This document shows, piece by piece, positions 1 to 9,480 of a stretch of DNA of 64,000 nt. A program made the translations under genes and the position numbers. Origin of the DNA: Bidens hawaiensis (taxonomy: Eukaryota; Streptophyta; Magnoliopsida; Asterales; Asteraceae). The stretch spans positions 1 through 64,000 of the forward strand of contig JAIQDT010002054.1 of assembly GCA_021521415.1 (NCBI GenBank), written 5' to 3'. The first letter of the stretch is position 1. The number at the start of each line of letters is the position of its first letter. Under the pieces are notes generated by a model. The model saw only the letters and a list, made by a program, of their open reading frames with translations. It made no database searches and was not told the origin of the DNA.

Positions 1-907
1 TTCTTCTTTTGAATTATGGATAATCTTATTGCTCATGCCTAATCTAATGGCACATATTTGCAATGAGACTTCTCTTAGAGAACTTAAATCTGGAAGTGAT
101 ACTTGTATTTTGTCTATGAACCTTAGAATTATCCTCGTTTAGGTTTTAGTGGTGTGAGTTGAATAATATCTTATTTCAGTACAATACATTTCTTTTCTTG
201 TACATATGTTGCTGATCAACATACCCGTTTTCCTTTTGTAGTTATGAGTGTTATAGTTGATACTTAAGGCAACAAATTGTAATAATAGAAAATTTTAGTA
301 TGTAATGCATTAGAAAAGTGTACTTATTTTCATGTGTGAGCCCTTAACTTTATGGGTCATGGTATTGTAAATTATGATGTATTCAGTAATGGCATTTAAC
401 CTTATAGTTAGAACTTTTAAGAAGTGCATGAATCTTAGGAGTTATTTTGATTAGTCTTAAGAAAAACTAAATCTAGAATAACTCTAGTGATAGCATTTAT
501 TTATATAAGTTCTTGATTATCGTTATCGTAAGAGACATTATGATTGACTCATTCTATTTGTTATGCTCCCGTTTTTAATGGAATGATTGTTTTTAGAAGG
601 AGCAGTAGGATAGTCATATCTTGTCTTAAGGGATAATTAAAACTGAGAAGAGCTAAATATTAATGAAACTCTTTATGATATAAAACTTATATTATGCTTT
701 AATATTAGAGTGGATGATTTAGATGAGATAGTTATTTATAGAAGAAAATTATAGTGAGTAATGTTATGGGATATAGAGATAATACATATTAAAATTTATG
801 TTCATTAGACTAATGAAGGATCATTAATGTGGGGATCATTATATTTTATTGAAGATGTGATATGTCTATTATTAACATCAAACTAATAGACTATAATTAA
901 AAGTTCT

Positions 908-1198
908 ACTTAAACAAAAAATAAATCACCTTTGGGCAGAATTAAAATTTATTTAAGTATGTGTGCAAAACAATTGTATCTCATCACCTTTGGGCAGAAG
1001 TGATACAATTATTTAATTATGCACGTGCTAGTTTTGCTGGAAAAAAAATGTAACACATCACCTTTGGGCAGAAGTGAGACATTTATATCATGTTAGGCAA
1101 AAACTAACAAAAGCTTTTAGTTAGACTTGAATGACAGAGTAGATGTAACAAATCATCTTTGGGCAGAAGTGATACATCAAAGTTCATTCAAGTTAAGT
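908..1198. repeat. Array of four hairpins with an invariant CACCTTTGGGCAGAAGTG-type loop
   Basis: The core ATCACCTTTGGGCAGA occurs at 925-940, 983-998 and 1057-1072, and with one change (ATCATCTTTGGGCAGA) at 1152-1167. Each core is enclosed by arms that differ between copies yet remain complementary within a copy: AAATAAAT/ATTTATTT (919-926, 947-954), AATTGTATC/GATACAATT (972-980, 1002-1010), AATGT/ACATT plus TAGTTTTGC/GCAAAAACTA for the third, and GATGTA/TACATC plus ACTTGAATGA and its near complement for the fourth. The spacing is irregular, so this is not a simple tandem satellite. I do not know a named family with this motif. Confidence 0.85.
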
Positions 1199-1975
1199 CA
1201 TTTTAGTTTTGTAAAACATTAAATGTAGTTTAAGTTTAACAAAACGAATCAATTAAGGATGTTCACGGTGGTAGGATGAGTTCTTGGTCAACCCTTGAGT
1301 TTTCATTTAGTGGGATGGTTCTTGGTAAAATGTAGGTTCATAGTAAAATAATTAGTTACCGGAGAAATAAAACCAACAACCATTAGCCTCAAACCTAATA
1401 ACCGTTAGTCCTAATAAACCATGAAACCATGAACCTAATCTGATAAGATTGATGCAATTAGTTATAAAAGATTTTGATTATAACTTCATAAAATGTTGTG
1501 TATATATCTAAGTTTATAATTCGATAATTATAATAATAATAATAATCATCGAAACTTACAAATCACAATACACACTTTTAGAAGTTATAATCATATTATA
1601 ATGAAGGTATTGAAAATTTAATTTCTATATATATATCATCTGATTTTCAAAATTTAAAGAATATAGCTAATCAAAATTTAGTCAAAATTGCATAGTATAA
1701 TCATGATAGTATGATTATTATTATTATTAAGTAGATTCATGGTGCACTTTTTACAGTTCGAAAAACTGATGAACAATTTCTTTATTATTATTATTATTAT
1801 TTTACTTTGTGAATTGAAATCTTTTAAAAAAAGATCTCGAATACATTCATGAGATGAAAACTTGTATTATTAAATATAAACATCTTACGAACCTAAACAT
1901 TAATAATCAATTTTCTATGCGAATTTGAATCAGACTTTTTTAACCAAAACATAAAGAACTGATTAATCAACATCA

Positions 1976-1986
1976 CTCTGATGCCA
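1976..1986 (-). other. Primer-binding site of copia F (tRNA-Met type)
   Basis: The minus strand reads TGGCATCAGAG, one base away from the TGGTATCAGAG complement of initiator tRNA-Met used by most copia elements, and lies two bases inside the LTR end at 1989. It marks the 5' end of the internal region and fixes the element's orientation as minus. Confidence 0.6.
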
Positions 1987-1988
1987 CA

Positions 1989-2413
1989 TGTTGATCAGTT
2001 CTTCATGTAAGCAATAGAAAACATAATAAATATTAAACCTATGAACCTGTTAAAGCAGGGAGAGTAGTAACCGCAGCAGGGTATGATGTAGTCGACATGC
2101 TTGTCATCTTGATCGAGTTCCCCTTTAGGATTTATAGTTAAGGATGGTTAGGGTTCTTGAGAGGAACTCGGTTTAGAAGAGAGAGGAGACACATGATTTT
2201 ATTATGTGTGTGAGATTAGGTTATGATGTTTATTTATTCTCTCTATATATACACCCAAGGGGAAACTCTTTATTAGCTATTAAGAGTAATATGGCCCATC
2301 AACAATTACCAAGCTAATATATAATAAGGTATAATTAATTATTTTGATCTATTATTATATAAATGATAATGATGGCCATATAAATAAATATATAAAATAT
2401 ATTTATTCTTACA
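1989..2413 (-). repeat. 5' LTR of copia F
   Basis: The plus strand begins TGTTGATCAG next to the PBS and ends CTTACA at 2413, exactly where homology to the Athila LTR at about 40270 resumes. That gives a 425-bp LTR with TG...CA ends. A minus-strand TATA box (TATATATA, about 2244-2252) fits the U3/R boundary. The matching 3' LTR and the left target-site duplication lie outside the window, so the right boundary rests on the jump in homology with the second Athila LTR. Confidence 0.65.
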
Positions 2414-3373
2414 AGACGGACTCCTTACTATGAACTAAATCTAACAATCCCGACAAGCAAAGATCTAACAATAGTCTATCACTTTACAGCTTTCTAGGCT
2501 AGCAGCACACTTTTATCTGTTTAATTGATTTTAATCGATATTAATCACAAACTATTCAAGAACACACAATAAATGACCTAACAAAACCCTATCCTATGAA
2601 ACAATCAACAAGGGCAATGTGAAACAATAAATCCAAATAAACAAAACCAAGCAATCATACGCATCAATTAATCAAACTCAACAATTTACTTTAAACATAA
2701 AATCCATAACTAAAGAAAACCCAAACAAAATCAAACTGAACTAAGGTTCATCACGACCTAAGTAGTTTATGGAATTTAGCCTAGCATCATATAGTCTAAA
2801 TAAAAAAAATAAATAAAACTGAAAACATGGTGAAAATCTAAAGAACGAAAGATTAAAGGCGATAAAACCCGTAATCTCCAAACGTGAACGTGTAACTCTT
2901 CACCAGCTGTCCTCTTGCCTTCAAAATAACCAAGAAACTTGAAAATATTCTCTCAAGAACTCCAAATTAGTCTGGTGGCTTCAGGTTATGTTCAGGTTTA
3001 AGTTAAAAATGTTTAAATACCCAAATAAGGCTCAACATGAAGCAAAAGCAAAATAAAATCCACCAACTATCCCCTAGGCGTCGCGCAACCAGGATGTGGG
3101 AACCTGGCCACGCGGCGCGGGTGTCCCACCAAGAGGGCCGGTCAGACCGGCCCGGTCTGATCGGTTATCTGTTCTGATCCTTCCTAACGCGTTCCGGATC
3201 TCCGTTTTGGTTTTTTTTAGCTCGTTTTTCTCCCTTTTTGATCACGATCAACTCCAGGAACCTACGAAACATAAAAGTGTTAGTAGTATAAAATCTCGAC
3301 TAAAAACGAACAAAAACTATTAAAATATTAAATAAAATATACATGGGAAACATAAACCTTTAGCATTATATCA
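2414..3373 (-). repeat. Inner part of the Athila 3' LTR
   Basis: This stretch matches 40274-41246 over about 960 bp with scattered substitutions and small indels. Landmarks shared by both are the 'cagctttctaggctagcag' segment, the CpG-rich block near 3070-3160, and a minus-strand TATTTAAA promoter-like box near 3012. The LTR start on the minus strand is placed at 3373, just after the purine tract. The outer part, equivalent to 39492-40273, is missing because copia F is inserted at 2413. Confidence 0.85.
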
Positions 3374-4860
3374 AATATCCCCACACTTATTCTTTTTTCG
3401 TCCCTGAAAATGTATGATGCAGTTGGATCAGAATCGGAAAATACAGGCTTACAAACATATAGGTTAATTTTTAAAGCTCAGAAAAAACGCAAAAACCGCG
3501 ATCACCGATATTGTTGTCCACTTAAACCCATGCCTTAATCTTTACCGGGACAAATAAGATCCGACAATAATAGTACTCAGTGGTTTACACAATTAAGACC
3601 CGCTTATTTTCAGCTTTTACCGGATCAGACCACCCCAACTTGACTTAAACCTCAAAATTAGCAGATTTAAAACTTTTGTTGCTCTATATATTTTTTTCAT
3701 TAATAGTTAAGACGATCGAGGGTATTGTTTATCCACCTAAGCTTAAGTATCAAAGTCTACCAAGCAGCTATTAGATATGATTAAGGTACAATTAATTTAT
3801 AGCTAGTGTTCCCCACAACATGACATACCCCCGTTATCAAGCAATACACCCAACCATTACCATAGGTGAGTATGCAAAATTTCATATGTTGGGCTTACAT
3901 GTAGCGTGTCCCCTGTGGTCTATTTCTTAATGGTAATGAGACGCGAGCAAGGGGACCCCACATGGCTAACAGCGTGGATGATCAATTCTGTAATGCATTT
4001 GTACTTTTGTACCTTTTGTGATCATGTTTAAAGACTTATGTGGCAGAAATCTGCGGGTTTGCTCTTTTTTAGCTTTATTTTAAATATTCACAACCTCATT
4101 TGGAATTGTAAATACCCAGATGAATAGACTGCATACAGACTCATAGTCTTCGGACCCGGGGCATCCCAAATTAAGTGTGCTTTCTTTTATTTATCTCATA
4201 TTATTAGTAGTTTGAAAGACCAATTTCTGATAAGCATCATCATCTCCCACTTTCACGCAAAAAACTAGATTCAAGGGACATTTTTAAAACATTTTTTTCA
4301 ATTTATTTTTCAAATTTTTTATCAATTTTTTTATTTTATTTATTATATTTTTTTATAAAACTAAAGTACGAAAACGAAAACAAAACTAAAATTAGTTAAA
4401 ACACTTGTGTCCCATCCCCACACTTAAATTTTGCATTGTCCTCAATGCGGGCACGGGAAACACGACTCGAAAAAATAAAAACAAAGGCTAAAATTATAAA
4501 TATAAAAAGCAAAAAACTAAAAAGGTAAAAAAAAAGTACAATGGAAAAGACTTAGCTGGTAATATGCGAGACTGTCAATGAGCCAGTCTATTTCCATGGG
4601 TGCTCTCCTCACCGATCGCTCAACATGAATTGATAACTCATTCTCTCTTTCTGAACGGACACGACCGTTCCTCTCGACAAACCTAAGTAACATAAAAAAC
4701 AATATCTAAAAAATAAAGGTTACTTATAAGTTTTCAACATCCACCAACTTCCAACCCGCCAACCCAACCAAATAGTCTAAAATAATATCAGTACAGACCA
4801 AATAAAAATGAAAACATCATAAAAAAATAAAAACGTCCTAAAAGATATAAACTCCCATGC
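3374..4860 (-). other. Athila 3' non-coding region with polypurine tract
   Basis: No ORF is credible here. At 3379-3388 the minus strand reads AAGTGTGGGG, the purine tract that primes plus-strand synthesis next to the 3' LTR. The rest is AT-rich, with long T and A runs at 4285-4360. Such a long stretch between the env-position ORF and the 3' LTR is usual for Athila elements. Confidence 0.65.
4413..4451 (-). other. Second, internal polypurine-like motif of Athila
   Basis: The minus strand carries a CATTGAGGACAATGC block followed by TTAAGTGTGGGG. The last eight bases repeat the purine tract next to the 3' LTR about 1 kb away. A duplicated tract with a 'ATTGAGGACAAT' box upstream is a recurrent feature of Athila-type elements as I know them. 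Its role as a second plus-strand primer is inferred from that resemblance. Confidence 0.5.
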
Positions 4861-5319
4861 CGGCTCGTCAACCCAAGCTCAATCCTCGTCTTCTTCCTCC
4901 TCCGACTCCTGCTCATAATAGGGGAATGGCTCCGCATTATCAAATTCCGGATGACCCGGATCGTAAATCGGTGCTCTATAACCTTACCCCGAACCACCCG
5001 GGGGCACTCGACCCGCTCGGACCCGCAACATCCGGCTGTCGGAGAAAAGCAGGTAATAAACTCAGTCATCAAATACCTCATATGCTCATCTTGCCTTTGC
5101 TGATTTGCCAATATCATCCGCTGCTGTTCTTGCATCATCTGTCTCAATTCATCCCCTTGCTCGGTCACATTCCCCCTAATCTGATCAAAGCCGGACTCAT
5201 CCGGTCAAATAATGAGTCCATAGTAATAGTCTCGGGGTGAGGCTCTCTGACCGGAAACTGAACACCCGGTCTCTCGGATCTGTGAAGCGGCATTCTGATG
5301 ACGTGTCGGTAAATCGGCT
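4861..5319 (-). pseudogene. Athila env-position ORF, C-terminal fragment
   Basis: The minus strand encodes a decayed continuation of the ORF at 24295-25350, from which it was split by element A at the CTCAT target site. A glutamine-rich stretch (GDELRQMMQEQQRMILANQQ) is clear at about 5050-5165. Upstream of it the frame is interrupted by a stop, and downstream it ends in low-complexity sequence. Such C-terminal coiled-coil-like tails are common in this Athila ORF. The protein's function is unknown; the position resembles env, but I see no convincing transmembrane or signal segment. Confidence 0.55.
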
Positions 5320-5324
5320 CTCAT

Positions 5325-5746
5325 TGTTGGTGCATGATGTCAGTAGTTCAATGTCAAGTGTTTGTAATTGTGTTAGTTGGATTTGTGTTATGTATGTAAG
5401 CGAAGTTATCACAAGTTCGCTTGTTATAGGCGAACTTGTGGAACAAGCGAAGTTAGGAACAACTTCGCCTGAACATGCCAGGCGAAGTTGTCGTGATATA
5501 TATGCTTTAGGTTACGGCTGAGTTAGTAACGAGTTGACATTCGAGTTGTAACGAGTCAGAGAGTTTGTGTAATCAGTGATCATTGTATCTCGTGTTTCCA
5601 GTTGCAATACAACGAGTCTTGGTTTATTGTAACGTGTGTTCGATCGTGTTAGCTCGTATCGTCTTCTACGCTCGTAACGTCTTACGTAGGGATTCCGCAC
5701 CTACGTAGAACGAGATATTCCGTGTAGATCCGGCTGGGAACCTACA
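5325..5746 (+). repeat. 5' LTR of element A
   Basis: It begins TGTTGGTGCATGATG and ends GGGAACCTACA, with a TATATAT box at 5497-5503. The U3 part contains several palindromic GCGAAGTT/AACTTCGC modules (5400-5490). Relative to the 3' LTR I see only about four substitutions and one single-base indel, implying a fairly recent insertion. Confidence 0.93.
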
Positions 5747-5748
5747 AT

Positions 5749-5760
5749 TGGTATCAAAGC
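5749..5760 (+). other. Primer-binding site of element A
   Basis: TGGTATCAAAGC begins two bases after the 5' LTR and differs by one base from the TGGTATCAGAGC complement of initiator tRNA-Met. It primes minus-strand DNA synthesis in the virus-like particle. Confidence 0.85.
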
Positions 5761-5997
5761 TTTTGCTCGTGATTGTGTGGTTCGGGATTATCACGCGGGT
5801 GTAGAAATCGTTCCGTTCGACTATTCGCGGGACGAGTTTACCGAGTTTTTGTGTCCTACTCACCTCCCACCATCATAAACAACCCATTACACCTTCACAT
5901 ACCTCGAAAAATCCAGAAATCAAACCTGCAAAACCATCGTGTTCATCAGGCGAAGTTGCCGTCACTGTTAGTAGGGTTTCGGCGAAGATATAAGGTT
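5761..5997 (+). other. Element A leader, part 1
   Basis: Non-coding leader between PBS and gag, interrupted at 5997 by element B. It includes one GGCGAAGTTGCC module near 5949. The leader resumes at 12915; AGGTT at 5993-5997 is the left copy of the duplication made by B. Confidence 0.8.
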
Positions 5998-6569
5998 TGT
6001 AGGTCCCCCCGGGGACGTCGCCGATCGATACGAGATCCGCACGAGGTCTAGGAGTGCGGAATCCTCCTAGACTCGTTTATTGGTGTAAAGATAAAGAACA
6101 CAAACACGTACACGAACAAATACACGAACAAATACAAGAACGGGATAAACAAATCTGCAGATTCTAATATAATAATCAAAACAAATTACATACCAAACTC
6201 GTAAACAAATGACGGCCGACCCGAGGTGAGCTCTACCTCGGGTCGTCCCACACGACTCTCACTCTCGGTCTCTCTTTAGACAAATAAACTGTAACACACA
6301 ATACTCTAATTTCTGGATACAAAACCTAAACAAGACACACATATATATAGACAAAACATCTTTTCGGGCTTGGGCTTGGGCCAGTAGGCGAAGTTGTTCA
6401 TAACTTCGCCTATGGCGAAGTTGTGATAACTTCGCCTAAGGCAGAAGTTGTTACAACTTCGCCGTTGGCGAAGTTGTTCTAACTTCGCCTAAGGCGAAGT
6501 TGTGCTAACTTCGCCTGTGGCGTTCCGCTGGTCTGAATTGCATAGCGACGGTCACAAAATGCACCAACA
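5998..6569 (-). repeat. Left LTR of element B, minus orientation
   Basis: Read on the minus strand it begins TGTTGGTGCATTTTGTG at 6569 and ends GGGACCTACA at 5998 (572 bp). It has a TATATATA box near 6341-6350 and a run of GGCGAAGTT palindromes at 6388-6530. Its body differs from both the A LTR and the right LTR of B, so it comes from another SIRE subfamily. The purine tract AAAGGGGAGAC (minus strand) lies just inside. Confidence 0.8.
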
Positions 6570-7087
6570 GTCTCCCCTTTGACCGTTGCTCTCAATTCTA
6601 ACAAACACAAAAGATCATCTGTTACAAAACATGCACCAACAGACTCCCTCTTAACTGATGATCTTCTGTTTGCTTATCAACCAGCCGTGTCTGAAACTGT
6701 CCTATAGCTTCACAAATCTACCAGTCACCCAGCGTCTTCCATATCAGATCTCTCCTTCAGTGTAAGCTTCTCCGACTATAACGATTGAGGTCTTTGAAAT
6801 GCATGCATCCTCGTGCCAATAGATCATCTCAACCAATCACGTGAGTCCATCTGACTTCACCAACACGTGAAGTTGGGCTTCCTCCACAACTTCACCAACT
6901 CGTCGGCATACGATAAGGTTTAATCTTCAACTACTCAACATCAAGTGATCAATTTCATAAACAATATTACAGACTCGATTACAGACATTAGACATATGAA
7001 CTACTGACATATATGCACCAACAGACTCCCCCTTGGCAGTAGCTTCATATCTTGATCTTTCAGCTCTTGTCTCGTAATCCTGTATCT
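6570..7087 (-). repeat. Stacked LTR-start and polypurine-tract junctions in element B
   Basis: Three times on the minus strand a purine tract is followed by TGTTGGTGCAT: tract 7024-7034 with LTR start at 7023, a degenerate tract about 6642-6650 with start at 6641, and tract 6570-6580 with start at 6569. The first start continues for about 70 bp (6955-7023) with clear similarity to the LTR at 12371 and then diverges. The sequence between them is unclassified but holds an AACTTCACGTGTTGG stretch. It looks like a mosaic of 3' ends built by recombination or template switching. Confidence 0.65.
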
Positions 7088-8201
7088 TCACGCGTGCACT
7101 CCTTCTCTAACACATACCGTGACTACTCGCTGATATTTCCTTGCTTCATCCTTCCAAGCAGGAATATAGAATATCTTCTTTTCATTCAACACTTGCAAAT
7201 CAGCTTTCGATAAGTTAACAAGATGCATCGGATCATACACCCTCAGCACTTCTTGTTCTTCTTCATCTTCCATCACGGCTTCAGCAGTCTGGCAATCAAC
7301 GTACCACCATTTTAGATTCTTCAACACATCTTGAGGCATAGTCTTCATTGGAACCTCCTTGATGCATCGGATCGGTTTGTACTTCATCACCATCCATGGC
7401 TTGCCATCTGCTCTCATTCCCCTTTCTGTATCCTCCACGAGCTTTCCCTTCTGTGGCTTTAATAATTCAAACTTCTTCTCTTTTACGCTTTCCTTCCACA
7501 CGATCTTCCCAATCACTCTTGCCATGTTGTCTTCACTTCTATTTATCAGGCCCAACCTGGCCAAATCCTTCACCTCACATTCCGGCAACGTATTAAGAGA
7601 TCTCAACATTCTTTTGAAGTATTGAATACCATCATAACGCTTCACCACAAACAACTTTATCTGTTCATCATATATCCAACAGATAATTCCCTTCTTCGAC
7701 TCAGCATAGCCTTTGATGTTATAACTCTTCTTGAACATGGCTGGAACAGCAGGCTTCTTGGTCTTAATAAACCAATGAGCACAGCCTTCCTTCCACCTAG
7801 ACTGCTCCTCCCACTCAGTCTCATCCATCTCAGTACTCATGTCGGCTTTCTCAACATCAGGGATCTCGTGTTCAACGTCTTCTACTACTATCTCTCCTTC
7901 CTCAATCTCACTCTCAATCTCAATCTGCTCACCGATCTTCTCAATCACATCACTCGGCAGCACATCTTCATCAAACAACACATCATCGCTGAACATGTCA
8001 TCATCAAGCTCTTTCAGCGCATCAATCACGTCATCCTCAACTAACACCACATCATCACCACCAGCCGCGTCGGTAGACTCCCCCTCAGCTGTGGAAGTAC
8101 CAAGAGCTTGAGAAGTTCTTGGCAGCTCACCACCTGCATCTTTTGATGCCTTGGGATCATCGTCTCGGTCATTTCTTCTTTTAGTCCTGAGCTCGTCGCC
8201 C
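7088..8201 (-). pseudogene. C-terminal part of the SIRE-type last ORF, inverted copy in B
   Basis: An open minus-strand frame (about 320 codons from 8050 to 7088, with homology continuing to 8201) matches the C-terminal third of the ORF at 9481-12306 and of the ORF at 20898-23788. Shared features are an acidic stretch (DDVLFDEDVLPSDVIEKI), the WEEQ-RWKEG segment, the ICWIYDEQ and YDGIQYFKRMLRSLNTLP segments, the WWYVDC motif and a terminal VREGVHA. Homology stops abruptly at 8201, so there is no start region. This is the most intact reading frame in B and is nearly identical to the right-hand copy. Confidence 0.8.
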
Positions 8202-8225
8202 TGGTATCATGATACAAATTTTTAA

Positions 8226-8274
8226 ATGTGTTATTTGATGAAGATGTGCTGCCGAGTGATGTGATTGAGAAGAT
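8226..8274 (+). repeat. 49-bp templated filler at the fold of element B
   Basis: This short plus-strand segment duplicates the part of the last ORF encoding LFDEDVLPSDVIEK, also present at 11412-11460 on the plus strand and inverted near 7925-7975. It lies between the end of the left half (8201) and the start of the right half (about 8275), with about 24 bp of unrelated sequence before it. Such a filler is typical of end joining or template switching. Confidence 0.8.
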
Positions 8275-9480
8275 GCAAACCACAGAAATGACCAGCTGTG
8301 TTATTAAGGCTTAATTGAATCTAACTCGTATCACAGAAACGATGAAAACCACTTTAAGTTATACCTGCTTACAACCTGTCTCTATATGTCATAATACAGC
8401 TAAACACGGATCTATGTGACAGTCACGTAATTAGTATGATTCCTGTTCGGATCTTTCCTAAAACGTGGTAGTCCCTAACTAGACTGAAATTTGATCCCTT
8501 ATACTTTAAATTTTTTAAGTTTTTGTACTTAGATAGTTTTATGATTTTTTAACTGGTTACTTAGAATTGATCATGTTATTTATTTCTTAAAGGAAAATTT
8601 ATAACTTAATTGATAACTGTTAAAATTTTAAGGGTTAAATTTGGAAATTTTAGGCGATGTTGTTGAACAGGCGAGGTTGTGGATAACTTCGCCTAGGCGA
8701 AGTTATCTGTAACTTCGCCTGTACAACAGATTCCCTATATAAGGGATGCTTAACGTCAAACTGGACACTTTTTTCAATTCTCAGCGAACTTAAATCATCC
8801 GTATTCTCCGGCGAACTTATTGTTATCCCGCGAACTTGTTCTTTCAACCGATTACGTGTTATTTATTCCCAGTTTTCACACCGATTCAAAGGTTCGAGAT
8901 GTCGTTTAATCATATATTACAAGTTCATTCATGCTTATGAGGGGTCGTTTGGACCGATTTCGAAACCTCGGACCATCGGTATTTAAAAACCGATTTTCAA
9001 AACTTGTTGTTACGTGTTAATAAACATACTGATCGTCAACATGTCCTTAAAACTTGTGTTTAAGAGTACTTAATCGTCTAAACTAGCCGAATCATCAACT
9101 GCACGTTGTTCCATAATCCTTACTGTCGCCGATTCAGATTCAGGCGAAGTTAGGGTTTAGGCGAAGTTATCCGTAACTTCGCCTGAAGCTTAAGTTCGCC
9201 TGAGGCGAAGTTATCCGTAACTTCGCCTGAAGCTTAAGTTCGCCTGAAACTTAAATTCGCCTCAGGCGATGTTGTGATGAGGCGAAGTTACCATTAACTT
9301 CGCCTGGATCATTTTTACTTAAAACTAATTAGACGAACTTAAAGCTAAGGCGAAGTTGTTCCCAACTTTGCCTCATCTTTAACTTCGCCTATACAGAGTT
9401 TATCACAACTTCGCTCATGGTAACCAGCGAACTTGTGTTATTCATTAACGTTTATCTAACTTGGTTAGTTTGTTGCAGAT
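8275..9480 (+). other. Post-pol spacer of the right half of B
   Basis: Non-coding. The block 8311-8470 matches 19770-19930 in element A and, inverted, 28800-28930 in element D. From 8650 onward the sequence is rich in GGCGAAGTT/AACTTCGCC palindromes (about a dozen to 9440), including a near-perfect tandem of 44 bp at about 9161-9248. It leads directly into the ATG at 9481, as the equivalent spacer does in A. Confidence 0.75.

Larger units (their letters stand above)
1..1988 (-). mobile_element. Internal region of a Ty1/copia-like element (copia F), cut by the window edge
   Basis: No convincing ORF is present. I assign the stretch to a minus-strand copia-like element because it ends at 1976-1988 in a complement of a tRNA-Met-type primer-binding site that directly abuts an LTR beginning at 1989. 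The DNA is AT-rich and carries the four-hairpin array at 908-1198 and short ATT/TTA runs near 1530-1560, 1720 and 1780-1800. The region would be the leader and possibly decayed gag of the element, whose remaining part lies left of the window. A non-autonomous (TRIM/LARD-like) element is equally possible because no pol is seen. Confidence 0.5.

Noticed and set aside
908..1198. CRISPR array
   Set aside because: The spacing is irregular and the flanks are self-complementary to each other; the context is a plant retrotransposon. No CRISPR array exists here.
3096..3323. ORF of 75 codons, and the similar ORF at 40908-41204
   Set aside because: Both lie in equivalent parts of the Athila LTRs, run across the CpG-rich block and have no recognisable domain. 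They are by-products of the repeated LTR sequence.
6570..6660. Solo LTR at 5998-6569 as an independent insertion
   Set aside because: The base pairs after 6569 are a purine-tract complement, and the AGGTT duplication pairs with 12915-12919, not with sequence after 6569.
7359..8111. Plus-strand ORFs opposite the inverted last-ORF copy (and minus-strand ORFs at 11283-12035)
   Set aside because: They are antisense shadows of the last ORF; serine/threonine-rich composition comes from the acidic codons on the other strand.
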